From a virus: a DNA stretch of 54,539 bases. Positions 19,500 through 28,854 of this stretch are shown one piece after another. Both the position numbers and the translations under genes were made by a program. The stretch spans positions 1 to 54,539 of IMG/VR virus record IMGVR_UViG_3300042368_000323; one strand, given 5' to 3'. Below the pieces are notes generated by a model that saw nothing but the letters and a program-made list of their open reading frames with translations, was not told the origin of the DNA and searched no databases. The number at the start of each line of letters is the position of its first letter. The first letter of the stretch is position 1.

Positions 19500-22313
19500 A
19501 TGTCTCCAAAAGAGTTCCTTGAGAACGTCCTCCCACATGGCACGCGATACTCTCTCAGGCTAGTCAAAAAGATTCCGCTGAAAGACACCCTCGTTTGGGA
19601 CCGTCGTTACACCTCCTTTGCCAACATGGCAGAAGCCGTTGAAGAGTTCAACGGTAACGGATGGGACGTGTACTACGCAACCGCTGGGTTCGGTGCGGAA
19701 GAGCACTCGAAGGCTACAAACGCAGTCGCCAAGAGGGAGTTTTACGTCGACGTGGATTGTGGGCCGAAAAAGCCCTATACCGACAAGGCCGCTGGCCTGT
19801 CAGCACTCCGTGAATTTTGCAAGACAGTAGGTCTGCCGAAGCCTACGCTGATTGACTCAGGCAATGGCCTGCACGCACACTGGTATCTCGACAACCCTAT
19901 ACCGGTGCATGAGTGGAAGGCGACAGCCGAAGCCCTGAAAGCCCGCTGCGTCAAAGAAGAGTTTGAAGTCGACGGTGACTGCACTGCCGACATCGTTCGG
20001 GTACTGCGTGTCCCCGGCACCCTGAACAGGAAGAACGACACGCCGGTCGTTCTGCTCACACCGATCAAGTATCACGCCTTCGAGTCCATCCGCGACGCAG
20101 TGGGTGTGGCCGCTGCTGACATGTTCGCCAAGGCCCGGGCATTGTCGGGCGGGGTCTCTGACGAGACCAAGAAGTTGTACATCGACCCGAACCGGATCAG
20201 CAAGTTCGAGACGATCTGGATCAAGTCCAACAACGGCGAGGGCTGTGCGCAGATCGCTGAGGCAGCGAAGAACCAAGAGGCCGTGCCCGAGCCCGTGTGG
20301 CGTGCCGTGTTGTCGATCGCTCAGCACTGTGAGGATCGGGACTGGGCCATACATGAGGTATCCAAGAACCACCCGAACTACAGCCCGGACGAAACCGAGC
20401 GCAAGGCAGCACTGACCAAGGGTCCGTACACATGCGAGTCCTTTCAAGGACTGGACAACGCCAAGCTGTGCATTGGGTGTCCGCACATTGGCAAGATCAA
20501 GTCACCGATTCAGCTTGGCTCCGAGATCAAGCTGGCACCGCCTGAGCCCATACAGGTCAAAGTCGAGAGTGAGACCATCGAGATCCCGCCATATCCACGG
20601 CCATTCTCTCGGGGTGCTACGGGCGGTATCTATCACGACATCACAAAATCAGATGGAGTAGAACGCGTCAAGATATACGACCACGACATCTATATCTACA
20701 AGCGGATGCGTGATGGCACTGGTGGTGGCGATACGCTGTGGGCTAGGCACCACCTCCCTCATGGTGACGTGCGAGAGTTCAGCATCCTCCAGAGTGAGAT
20801 AGCAGCGGCGGACAAGTTCAAAGAAGCGGTGAACCGCGAAGGTGTCATTGCTTTTGACCCCCGTCAGTTGATGTCTCTACAACAGATGTTCGGTCTGATG
20901 ATCCGCGACTTGCAGTTCCGGGAGAAAGCAGACAACATGAGAACCCGATTTGGCTGGACCCCAGATGACACATTCATCATTGGGAACCGTGAGTACACCA
21001 AGCGCGGCGTCATCTATACACCGATCGCCAAGCCCATCGAGCACTACGTACCGTGGCTGAGTCCCAAGGGTTCGATCGACGTGTGGAAGCAGGCCGCTGC
21101 GCACTACGACACGCCGGAGATGGACTTCCATGCGGCGGGGGTGCTCGCCGGGTTTGGCAGTGCGCTGATGCACCTATCACCGGAGAACGGCGGGATCATC
21201 AACTTCTACTCGAAGAAGTCAGGCACCGGCAAGACGACCATCTTGCGCATGGCTAATGCGATATGGGGAGATCCTGTGGCTCTGATGAAGGATGCGCAGG
21301 ACAAGACCCTGACCAAGGTGCACCGGCTGGGGGTGATGAACGGGATCGTTGGCGCTCTTGACGAGATGACCAACGCTGAGCCGACTGAGATGTCGGAGCT
21401 GGTCTACAACAACACACAGGGGCGCGGGCGCGACCGTATGGAAGCGGGGCGCAACATGGAGCGAGTCAATAACGTCCGTTGGAAGCAGATATCTATCTGG
21501 TCTAGCAACTCTACGATTGAAGACCGGCTGATGATGATCAAGAGCGATCCGGCTGGGGAGCTGGCCCGTATCCTTGAGATCCACCTCATGACACCCGTAC
21601 CCTCTGATGTGCTGGAGACGAAGAAGCTGTTTGACAATTTGTTGATGAACTACGGCCATGCGGGTGACGTGTTCATGCGTTTTGTCATCCCTAACCTAGA
21701 CGAGGCTAAGAGGATATGGGAGAACACACGGGACAATATTTACAAAATGGGGGACTGGACTCAGACTGAGCGGTTCAAACTCAACAACGTGATCTGCATC
21801 ATCGCTGCTGGTGCCATCACAAACCAGATCGGGCTGACCAGCTACAACATCAAGAGGATCTTGGATAAGCTCCTTGCGCTGATCAAGCGGGCGACGGTAG
21901 AACAGAGTGTGTCTGCGACTACGGCGGTGTCCACCGTTGCGTCTTATATCAACAAGAACATCCGCAACGTGCTGATTGTGAACAGGAAGCCTGCGGCGGT
22001 GGGCATCAATGACAGGCCCGCACTGGAGCCTATGGGTGAGTTGTTGGTACGGTATGAACCTGATACTGACACGCTGTGGATTACCAAGAAGGAGTTCACC
22101 AAGTGGTGTGCACAGGCTTACATCAACGTGAAGGAGCTGTACTCCTCCTATACCCGTGAGACGGGTGGCACCATGACTCTGACGAAGAAGCGGATGGGTG
22201 CAGGCTGGCGCAGTGACTTCGGCCCGGTGGACGCGATCGAGTTCCCGCAGGCCAAGAAGGCTTTGAACCTTGACCTCGATGTCTCAGCGAACCAAGCAGC
22301 TACGTCTGGTTGA
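19500..22313 (+). CDS. PrimPol-helicase fusion (AEP primase with DUF927-like ATPase)
   Basis: A 937-residue replication initiator/primase-helicase. N-terminal archaeo-eukaryotic primase core: YVDVD (D84, D86), SGNGLHAHW (H125, H127) and DIVRVLRVPGT (D164). A Cys cluster near residues 303-325 (CESF...CIGCPH) may bind zinc. The C-terminal ATPase resembles DUF927 helicases: SGTGKT (574-579) and ALDEM Walker B, with an NNTQGRGRDRM segment. It should prime and unwind for the PolA polymerase. No clear ribosome site precedes ATG 19500. Confidence 0.85.
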   Translation: MSPKEFLENVLPHGTRYSLRLVKKIPLKDTLVWDRRYTSFANMAEAVEEFNGNGWDVYYATAGFGAEEHSKATNAVAKREFYVDVDCGPKKPYTDKAAGLSALREFCKTVGLPKPTLIDSGNGLHAHWYLDNPIPVHEWKATAEALKARCVKEEFEVDGDCTADIVRVLRVPGTLNRKNDTPVVLLTPIKYHAFESIRDAVGVAAADMFAKARALSGGVSDETKKLYIDPNRISKFETIWIKSNNGEGCAQIAEAAKNQEAVPEPVWRAVLSIAQHCEDRDWAIHEVSKNHPNYSPDETERKAALTKGPYTCESFQGLDNAKLCIGCPHIGKIKSPIQLGSEIKLAPPEPIQVKVESETIEIPPYPRPFSRGATGGIYHDITKSDGVERVKIYDHDIYIYKRMRDGTGGGDTLWARHHLPHGDVREFSILQSEIAAADKFKEAVNREGVIAFDPRQLMSLQQMFGLMIRDLQFREKADNMRTRFGWTPDDTFIIGNREYTKRGVIYTPIAKPIEHYVPWLSPKGSIDVWKQAAAHYDTPEMDFHAAGVLAGFGSALMHLSPENGGIINFYSKKSGTGKTTILRMANAIWGDPVALMKDAQDKTLTKVHRLGVMNGIVGALDEMTNAEPTEMSELVYNNTQGRGRDRMEAGRNMERVNNVRWKQISIWSSNSTIEDRLMMIKSDPAGELARILEIHLMTPVPSDVLETKKLFDNLLMNYGHAGDVFMRFVIPNLDEAKRIWENTRDNIYKMGDWTQTERFKLNNVICIIAAGAITNQIGLTSYNIKRILDKLLALIKRATVEQSVSATTAVSTVASYINKNIRNVLIVNRKPAAVGINDRPALEPMGELLVRYEPDTDTLWITKKEFTKWCAQAYINVKELYSSYTRETGGTMTLTKKRMGAGWRSDFGPVDAIEFPQAKKALNLDLDVSANQAATSG

Positions 22314-22515
22314 CGGCAGGCTAGTGCACCGTGAGGCTGAGTACCAGCTCCCTGAGTGGCTGGAGATCGGGCAGAGCTTCTTCCTGCCCACACTCAAGAG
22401 CGATGAGCTGATCACCAAAGTCAAAGCACGTTACGCGGCGCGGGGCATTCAGGTGGTGCACGAGACGCGCATCGAGGCTGACCACCTTGGCATCAGGGTC
22501 TGGAGGGTGCTATAG
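22279..22515 (+). CDS. Hypothetical protein ending the left operon
   Basis: A 78-residue protein (MSQRTKQLRLVDGRLVHREAEYQLPEW), overlapping the end of the primase gene by 35 nt in another frame. ATG 22279 chosen over TTG 22270. Basic, no recognisable motif. Followed by the convergent terminator. Confidence 0.65.
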   Translation: MSQRTKQLRLVDGRLVHREAEYQLPEWLEIGQSFFLPTLKSDELITKVKARYAARGIQVVHETRIEADHLGIRVWRVL

Positions 22516-22563
22516 TCCCGCCCGTCAATGGCTCACACCGTTTGACTGTGCGTCTCCTAGTTA

Positions 22564-22598
22564 GCCCCGGGTTGAGCTTGCTCCTCGGGGCACTTTTT
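22564..22598 (+). terminator. Rho-independent terminator at the convergence
   Basis: GCCCCG/CGGGGC enclosing GAGC-tt-GCTC, followed by CACTTTTTAT. It ends rightward transcription. The leftward polyvalent-protein gene stops within the T-run (22597-22599), so the two transcription units meet here. Confidence 0.8.
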
Positions 22599-25500
22599 AT
22601 CTCGACGCGTCCATCGTCCGCTGCTCCTCGGTCACCTGACGACGCAGTCGGTACACATCCCGAGCCAGATCGTTCTGTTGAGCGCGTAGGTCGTTGATGA
22701 TCACGCGCCGTTCTTCAGGTGACAGGTCCGTCATCTTGTCGATGGCCCGGGCCTGAGCGTTCAAAGCGCGGATTGCCTCCATCGTGCTACGCACCTCACT
22801 ACGCACCACGTACAAGCCGAAGTTGTCCTTGAGGAACTTCTCTGCGTCGTCAGGGTTGTTCTCCAGCTTGCGCCTGTACGAGTTGTAGACCTGCTCGACA
22901 GACCTGTCGAGGTTGTAGATCTCGTCGAGGTAGCGCATGCCGACCGGGTCCTTCATCACAGCCGAGGCACCTGTGAGCTGAGCCGCAATCGTCTGGTGCA
23001 GGGGGCGGTCAGTCCGCGTGGGGTTCACCATGACATCAGCAACGCTCAAGGCGATACCTGCGGACATACCGAACATGCCGCGCACCAAGTTCTCCAGCAT
23101 GATCGGAGAGACCTTCAGAGCCTCAACCCCTGTCGACGTGGCGATGTCAGTCAAGGTTCTGGACGCAGCCTTCATGGCTTCTGAAGTGCCGGTACCGTAG
23201 CGCTCGGACGGGTCGAGGGCCAACTGCGCCTGAGACTCCAGTGGGCGTCCAAGGAAGAACGAGTAGTTGGCGAGGTTCTCAAGGATAGGCTTCAGGACCT
23301 GCGGGGTGATGTTCGGTGCCGAGAAGATGTCGACACCGTTGAGCATCAGTTCCTTCAGCACCCGCATCGCGTCGCGCTCCTCGGGAGTACCTTGGAGCTT
23401 GAAGTACTGCACCACCCGTTCAGGGATAGCCTTGAAGAAGAACGACAGTTCCGCAGGCAGCGGGACAGCGGGCACGAAGCCAAGCTCCTTGCCACCCGGG
23501 ATGACCCAGTTCCGGTCGCGGACGTAGTCGGGTAGGTTCTGGTACTCCTCGTCGTCCGACATCATCAGCGCGTAGCCGAAGCCCATCGCCGTGAGCACCC
23601 CCATCCGCTTGTAGAACAGGTTGCGTGCGTAGCCCGTCGTCGCGCCGATGCTGCGCTGGGCGCTCGGGTTGCCTGCCGCTGCGAGTAGGAGCTTGTCCAT
23701 CGAGCGGGCGTAGGCGTTGAAGAACGGGATGGTGCGGATGAGGTAGTCAGCGGTCTTCGACACACCTCTGCGGCTGAAGTTGATGATCTCCCGGGCGCGT
23801 AGTTCAGCCAGTGCCCGGTCACCGGTCTCCTTCAGCGTCTGGTTGTAGATCGCCTCACGCACGGCGACGTCCGAGGCCTTGGCACCGGCCTCCATGATGC
23901 GCAGGATGGCCTTGCCGACGGAGCGCGGCGCGAGCCCCGTCTCCTCCAAGATGTTCTTCACATTGCCACCGATGATGGTGTCATAGGCAGGCACCACACC
24001 TGACTTGGCGAGTTCCCTGACACCGGCGGACTGTGTCCCCTTGATCTCGTTCCACCAATTTCGAGGGAAGTTCAGCAAGATGCGGGGGAGCATCGCAGTG
24101 GGGTTCTTGACTCCCGAGTGCACATACGCCCGGGTGATGTCATCAAAGACCTGTTTTACAGCGAAGGGCGGTGTAGCGGTCACGCCGATACGCAAGAACT
24201 GCGAGAACTTCTGTGCCCCTCGGATAAACGCGGGTACATCTGTTGTCGGTGCACCAATGAACGCTGCGAGATTGGCAGGGTCCGGGACGTAGAAGACTTT
24301 CTTCTGTCCGTTGACGTAGGTGTCAACGAGCGCACCCTGCTTATTGTTGTCGATAGCGTCACGGTTAGGGACAAACTGCGCGTAGCCAAGCAGCTCCATC
24401 TCAGGCAGCGCACGACCAACTGCATCTGCCTTCATCGACTCATTGACCATCCAGTCCATGAGCTTCGAGAAGTTCTCAACAGGGTTTTGTGTCTGACGGT
24501 CTTGAGAGCCTTTGTACTTCGCAATCTCCTTGAACGCAGCCAGCTTCGCGTTGGAGCCTCCACCCTGCGGAAGTGCCAGATTGTCGAAGTCATCAATCCG
24601 GGAGAACGGGACGTAACCTATCGCATCCTTCCACACTTGGGCTTTGGCTGGCGTGATGCGGCCAGCCTCAACCATTGCGTCGATCATAGCGAAGCGGATC
24701 TGGTCCAGCTTCTCACTCACTCCCTTGATGAACGCGTCAGACTGGAAAGTTTGCTCTGCTGTTGCAGCCTCTTGGGGAGTCAAGAAGAAGTCGAGCCCAG
24801 CGGCCTGCGGAGAGTTCATCAACTCGTATTCGCGATGCGAAGCCAGTGATTCCCCAACTTGATTCTTGAACGTTTCAGGTGCGATACCCCGTGTCTTAGC
24901 CTCAGCAGCGATGTCTTTGAGCACCTGCTTATAGCTGATGTCCTCACCCTTATAGTTCAGCGTCTCGACACTGAGCAGTCCGGTGGGGTCACGGCGCATA
25001 GTGCCGTACTCTTTCACCTCGCTGGCAAAACGCGGCGCATCCAGTGCCCGAGACATGAGGAACACCGGGTTGTAGTCCCCTCGGTTGTCACGGATGCGGT
25101 TGCCGTAGGCCTTGGTGAAGATGTAGTCGACGCCCGCCAGCAGGTCCATCGCCTGTGCACGGAAGCCGATGGCTTTGTTGCCACCGAACTTGGCGTCGAG
25201 TTTGTTCTTCAGCGTGCGCTCTTCCTTCTCTCCGACGAGATCTGGTGTAGTCTCAGGAGAGAGATCGAAGTACTCCGTTTCAGGTGCAGTAGGTGTAGTA
25301 CTTGCAGGGGCGGGGGACTTACTTGCCGCGTCAGCGGCGTCCTTCAACTTCTTGAGTTCTTCTGCTGTGAAAAGATTGCCAGTATAACCGCGAATGTCTA
25401 AGCCGGTATATCTTGAGTCTTTCACACCGAGATAGATAGGGTTACCCTTTGAGTTGCGGCCTTCAATCAAGCCTATATTGCTTGATGGTCCGTCAATCCA

Positions 25501-28500
25501 AACCGGTTTCATCCCAAAACGAAGTATCCATGACGGGAAACCAGTCGTGTTCGCCTGCCTACCAAACGACTGGTACTTCTTGTTCGCCTCTTCAATGTGG
25601 CCTACGAGGGACTCATCAAGTACGTTTTCGGAGATGGTCATCAACTCGGCAAGTGCCGAAGTTTCTTTCCCTTTCAGCTTGAGTACTTCAGATATAAGTT
25701 TGAAGAACCTGCCAAGGAAAGTGCCACCAGTTGGGCTGGGTGTAGATGCAAGCCAATTCTGGAAATCAGCGTTGACCAATCCGTAGGTTATCAACTCTTT
25801 TGAGTTTTCTAGCGCGGCGGCGAACAGACGTTTTTGCCCCAACTCGAAGAGACCGTTTTTGTCCTGTTCTTTGAACTTAGAGACAAGTTCTTTATGGAGC
25901 GCGTTCAGTTTTATTGCCGCAGAACTTTGCGGCGCGTAGTTGATCTGTGCAACAGTAACCGCGTGAATCAGCTCATGTACAAGCGTTTCTTGTCTAAGAG
26001 TGTTCTCCGCAAAAGAGGTGTACCCGTTAATGGTGACTTCTACTTTTGTAGATTCTCCAAGACCACCAACACGCGTAGTCGCTACACCACGTGCACCCTT
26101 GAGCACCGCCCCGGGGTCAGTCAAGCGGAACGAGAACTCGACGCCCATGTTCGTCAGTTCTTCAACACGGCGCTTTACCTTGACCATGACTGCACGGTCA
26201 AGAACATCACGTGCGTTCAGAATGGCGTAGTCGACAACTTCATCAAACGTTGCGCCACGTAGAGCGGCATCCATCTCCTTCGAGTTACGCAGGTCTGCCT
26301 GTTCAAATCGTGTTTGCGTGTACTGGGGCCTTGGCAGTGTTCTGGACGCGGGAGCCGGAGCAGGCGCAGGTGGCTTAGGAGCCGGAGCAGGCGCAGGTGG
26401 CTTAGGAGCCGGAGCAGGCGCAGGTGGCTTAGGAGCCGGAGCAGGCGCAGGTGGCTTAGGAGCCGGAGCAACACGAGTCATCTCCGCCCATTGCGCTTTT
26501 TTAGCTTCGATTTGTCGCCCTAGCTCATCCCACTTTTTGCGTGCAGGTGACTTAGCCGCAGGTGCACGTCCAGCCTTAGTCAGCAGTGCCTGCTGTTGTC
26601 TCTTTAACTCTCGAATCTCATCCATCAAAGCGTCAGATTCAGGGGTATTCCTCCCACTGACAGACGGTGTAGGAGCCGCAGGGGGCGGAGCAGGTGTAGG
26701 AGCCGCAGGAGGCGGAGCAGGTGTAGGAGCCGCAGGGGCTGGCGTCTCTACCTTAGCGTACTTGGCAAGCAGATCAAGTGCAGCTTGAATGCTCTTGGTT
26801 GCGCTCTTGACCCGGTTCCCATCTGGTTCGGTATGTTGCGCGTAGAACGCGTCGTACTCGTCCTGGGGGATGCTCCCAGACACTTGCTCAATCTGCTCGA
26901 TCAGATCTGCACGTTCAGCCGGAGTGCGCTTGGCAGGTTTGGGCGTCGGTGCTACTGCAACGGGCTCGCCTGTTTCTCCGCCAGCAGGCTGTCCAGCATC
27001 CTCGACAGGAGGAACCAATCCGCTTGGCTCAGGGGCTCCAGCCCCTTCGGTGGGGGTGACGGCAGCGGGTCCGCCAGCCACTGGAGCGCCTGCTCCACTT
27101 GGTTGTTCGACAGGTTCGACAGCACTTGGAGTCTCCGGTTCGGGCACCGCAGGTGCCGGGGTGGGCACCGCAGGTGCCGGGGTAGGTTCAGCCGCCACGG
27201 GCGGCGCGGCGGGTTCGACGGCGGGTGCCGTAGGTACCGCAGGCTCAGGCAACCGCGCCAAGAAGGCGTCGATCTTGGCTTCAGTCTTCGGGTTCAGCGT
27301 CCCCTCTTGTCGCTTGGCGTCGAGGTACGTCTGCAAGACGTCACGGACTTCGGGGTCAGCCGGTGCCTTACCGACCAGCATGTTGTGGATCGAACCGCGA
27401 GTGAACCCGATCTTGGCAACCGTCGCGCTGTCAAGCACGTCAGGCAGGGGCGCAGGGGCACCCACCTTGCGGACTTTGGGCTCTTCGACAGGCGGGGCTT
27501 CCGTTGTGGGTGCCGTAGGCGGCGTCCACCGACCTCCACCGACCTCGACCAGACGGGCATCAAGCTCATCGAACTTCCGACGCGCAGGGCTCTTCGGTGC
27601 CGGGGGCTTGCCATTGACCAGCATGTCCTCACGCTGCTGACGCAGGCGAGCAATCTCTTCGCGACGTGCTTGGGTAGGATCGAACTCCTCGCGGGGCGTC
27701 ACAGCCGCTACGGCTGCTTCATCAGCAGGAAGGAACCTGTCCGCACCCCGCTTGTTGGCTACACGTTGCTCGACATCTTCGCGCTGCCTGCGTGCACGCT
27801 CGGCTTCCAAAGCCTTGAGCGCCTCGTTGCGCTGGTTGGTAGGGCGCTCCTGTTTCAGCGTCTCAATCGCCTGCGTCAGCTTTGGGTAAGCCTCGTTGAT
27901 GGGCAACCCCAGCGTCTCGTCAATCGTGGATTGGGCAGTGTTGGCCGGTGCCGCTTTCGCCGCCTCCGCCGCCTGACGCTCGGCCTCTCGCTTGGCCTTG
28001 ACCACGTCGATCTCGGTCTGGCCTTCGGGCGGCACCGGTTCACCAGTACCCGCACCCCGGGCTCGACGACCCAAAGCGAGGTCAAAGAGACCCTGTGCCA
28101 GACCACCCACGGCACCGCCGTAAGCCGCCTGCTCACCAAGGCCCTCGATGAGTTCCTGCTCGGGCTTGTAGACGCCCCGGGCAATCATGTTCTGGGCAAG
28201 GCCTGACGCGGCCTCCTGAGCGGCTTCCTCGCCGCTTGCGATGGCGATCCGCTTGATGCGGTCGACCGCCGTCAGAACCTCACCTTCCGGCACGCGCTTG
28301 AGAATGCGGAACGGCGCGAAGACCTCCAAGGCCCCCGGCAAGGTGCCCAGCGCGGTCGCTGTGGAACGCTGCTCTTCAGTGGCACCCTCGGTCTCGGCTC
28401 GCGTCCGCGCCTCGCCTGCACCGGCTCCAACGCCAAGACCTACGGCAGCGGTCCTACCCGCAAGGCCCAAGGGGCCAAGGCCCAAGAACGGTACCGTTGA

Positions 28501-28854
28501 GCCAACCGCTTCACCGAACTTGCGCCCAACCGTGCCCTCATACCCCGGAGCCGGGGCGAAGGGTGCCTTGGCAGCGCCAGCCACCTGGGCGATAGTCTCT
28601 CGGGCAGCGCGTTCTTGCTCCTCCGGCAGGAGGGCTGAGGCACCGATGGCAGCTTGCTCTACGAGCCCAACCGCACCGGGAATGACACCCTTGAAGGCTT
28701 CGCCTACTTGGCCTAAAAAACTCGTCTCAGGGGCCTGCCCTGCTTCAGGCGATTGCGCCAGCACCGCCTGAATGACTTGTTCCTGTGTCGCACCCGGTGG
28801 CCCCTCGATCTCATAAGTCTTACCGTTGGGGGCCGAGATGCGATAGGTCGTCAT
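22597..28854 (-). CDS. Giant polyvalent virion protein with metalloprotease motif
   Basis: A 2085-residue protein, last gene of the late operon. N-terminus TTYRISAPNGKTYEIEGPPG is a domain often starting phage ejection proteins, followed by Ala/Gly-rich hydrophobic stretches (about 45-190), Pro/Ala-rich linkers with 27-bp repeats, an HExxH zinc-metallopeptidase motif HELIH (960-964), and a long C-terminal region with IPFFNAYARSMDKLL resembling large-polyvalent-protein (LPD38-like) domains. Probably an internal protein injected with the DNA; the protease could act on host targets or the wall. ATG 28854 overlaps the preceding stop (ATGA); an upstream GTG at 28881 is less likely. Confidence 0.8.
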   Translation of the reverse strand: MTTYRISAPNGKTYEIEGPPGATQEQVIQAVLAQSPEAGQAPETSFLGQVGEAFKGVIPGAVGLVEQAAIGASALLPEEQERAARETIAQVAGAAKAPFAPAPGYEGTVGRKFGEAVGSTVPFLGLGPLGLAGRTAAVGLGVGAGAGEARTRAETEGATEEQRSTATALGTLPGALEVFAPFRILKRVPEGEVLTAVDRIKRIAIASGEEAAQEAASGLAQNMIARGVYKPEQELIEGLGEQAAYGGAVGGLAQGLFDLALGRRARGAGTGEPVPPEGQTEIDVVKAKREAERQAAEAAKAAPANTAQSTIDETLGLPINEAYPKLTQAIETLKQERPTNQRNEALKALEAERARRQREDVEQRVANKRGADRFLPADEAAVAAVTPREEFDPTQARREEIARLRQQREDMLVNGKPPAPKSPARRKFDELDARLVEVGGGRWTPPTAPTTEAPPVEEPKVRKVGAPAPLPDVLDSATVAKIGFTRGSIHNMLVGKAPADPEVRDVLQTYLDAKRQEGTLNPKTEAKIDAFLARLPEPAVPTAPAVEPAAPPVAAEPTPAPAVPTPAPAVPEPETPSAVEPVEQPSGAGAPVAGGPAAVTPTEGAGAPEPSGLVPPVEDAGQPAGGETGEPVAVAPTPKPAKRTPAERADLIEQIEQVSGSIPQDEYDAFYAQHTEPDGNRVKSATKSIQAALDLLAKYAKVETPAPAAPTPAPPPAAPTPAPPPAAPTPSVSGRNTPESDALMDEIRELKRQQQALLTKAGRAPAAKSPARKKWDELGRQIEAKKAQWAEMTRVAPAPKPPAPAPAPKPPAPAPAPKPPAPAPAPKPPAPAPAPASRTLPRPQYTQTRFEQADLRNSKEMDAALRGATFDEVVDYAILNARDVLDRAVMVKVKRRVEELTNMGVEFSFRLTDPGAVLKGARGVATTRVGGLGESTKVEVTINGYTSFAENTLRQETLVHELIHAVTVAQINYAPQSSAAIKLNALHKELVSKFKEQDKNGLFELGQKRLFAAALENSKELITYGLVNADFQNWLASTPSPTGGTFLGRFFKLISEVLKLKGKETSALAELMTISENVLDESLVGHIEEANKKYQSFGRQANTTGFPSWILRFGMKPVWIDGPSSNIGLIEGRNSKGNPIYLGVKDSRYTGLDIRGYTGNLFTAEELKKLKDAADAASKSPAPASTTPTAPETEYFDLSPETTPDLVGEKEERTLKNKLDAKFGGNKAIGFRAQAMDLLAGVDYIFTKAYGNRIRDNRGDYNPVFLMSRALDAPRFASEVKEYGTMRRDPTGLLSVETLNYKGEDISYKQVLKDIAAEAKTRGIAPETFKNQVGESLASHREYELMNSPQAAGLDFFLTPQEAATAEQTFQSDAFIKGVSEKLDQIRFAMIDAMVEAGRITPAKAQVWKDAIGYVPFSRIDDFDNLALPQGGGSNAKLAAFKEIAKYKGSQDRQTQNPVENFSKLMDWMVNESMKADAVGRALPEMELLGYAQFVPNRDAIDNNKQGALVDTYVNGQKKVFYVPDPANLAAFIGAPTTDVPAFIRGAQKFSQFLRIGVTATPPFAVKQVFDDITRAYVHSGVKNPTAMLPRILLNFPRNWWNEIKGTQSAGVRELAKSGVVPAYDTIIGGNVKNILEETGLAPRSVGKAILRIMEAGAKASDVAVREAIYNQTLKETGDRALAELRAREIINFSRRGVSKTADYLIRTIPFFNAYARSMDKLLLAAAGNPSAQRSIGATTGYARNLFYKRMGVLTAMGFGYALMMSDDEEYQNLPDYVRDRNWVIPGGKELGFVPAVPLPAELSFFFKAIPERVVQYFKLQGTPEERDAMRVLKELMLNGVDIFSAPNITPQVLKPILENLANYSFFLGRPLESQAQLALDPSERYGTGTSEAMKAASRTLTDIATSTGVEALKVSPIMLENLVRGMFGMSAGIALSVADVMVNPTRTDRPLHQTIAAQLTGASAVMKDPVGMRYLDEIYNLDRSVEQVYNSYRRKLENNPDDAEKFLKDNFGLYVVRSEVRSTMEAIRALNAQARAIDKMTDLSPEERRVIINDLRAQQNDLARDVYRLRRQVTEEQRTMDASR
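26351..26475 (-). repeat. 27-bp coding repeat, four copies plus partial
   Basis: A 27-bp unit (ends 26377, 26404, 26431, 26458, then a 17-bp partial) repeats almost perfectly inside the polyvalent gene and encodes the nine-residue APAPKPPAP linker. Units are in frame, so copy number can change without frameshift. Not CRISPR: no spacers. Confidence 0.9.
26666..26740 (-). repeat. Second 27-bp coding repeat, about three copies
   Basis: Units at 26666-26692 and 26693-26719 differ at one base, with a partial third. They encode APTPAPPPA linkers in the same protein as the repeat at 26351. Confidence 0.85.

Noticed and set aside
26351-26740. Regular repeats considered as a CRISPR array
   Set aside because: Units are contiguous without spacers, 27 bp and in frame, and they encode Pro/Ala linkers.
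26785-28206. Plus-strand 473-codon open frame opposite the polyvalent gene
   Set aside because: It lies opposite a clear gene with protein motifs, is Arg/Cys/Leu-rich without domains and has no ribosome-site or operon context. Long shadows are common in GC-rich DNA.
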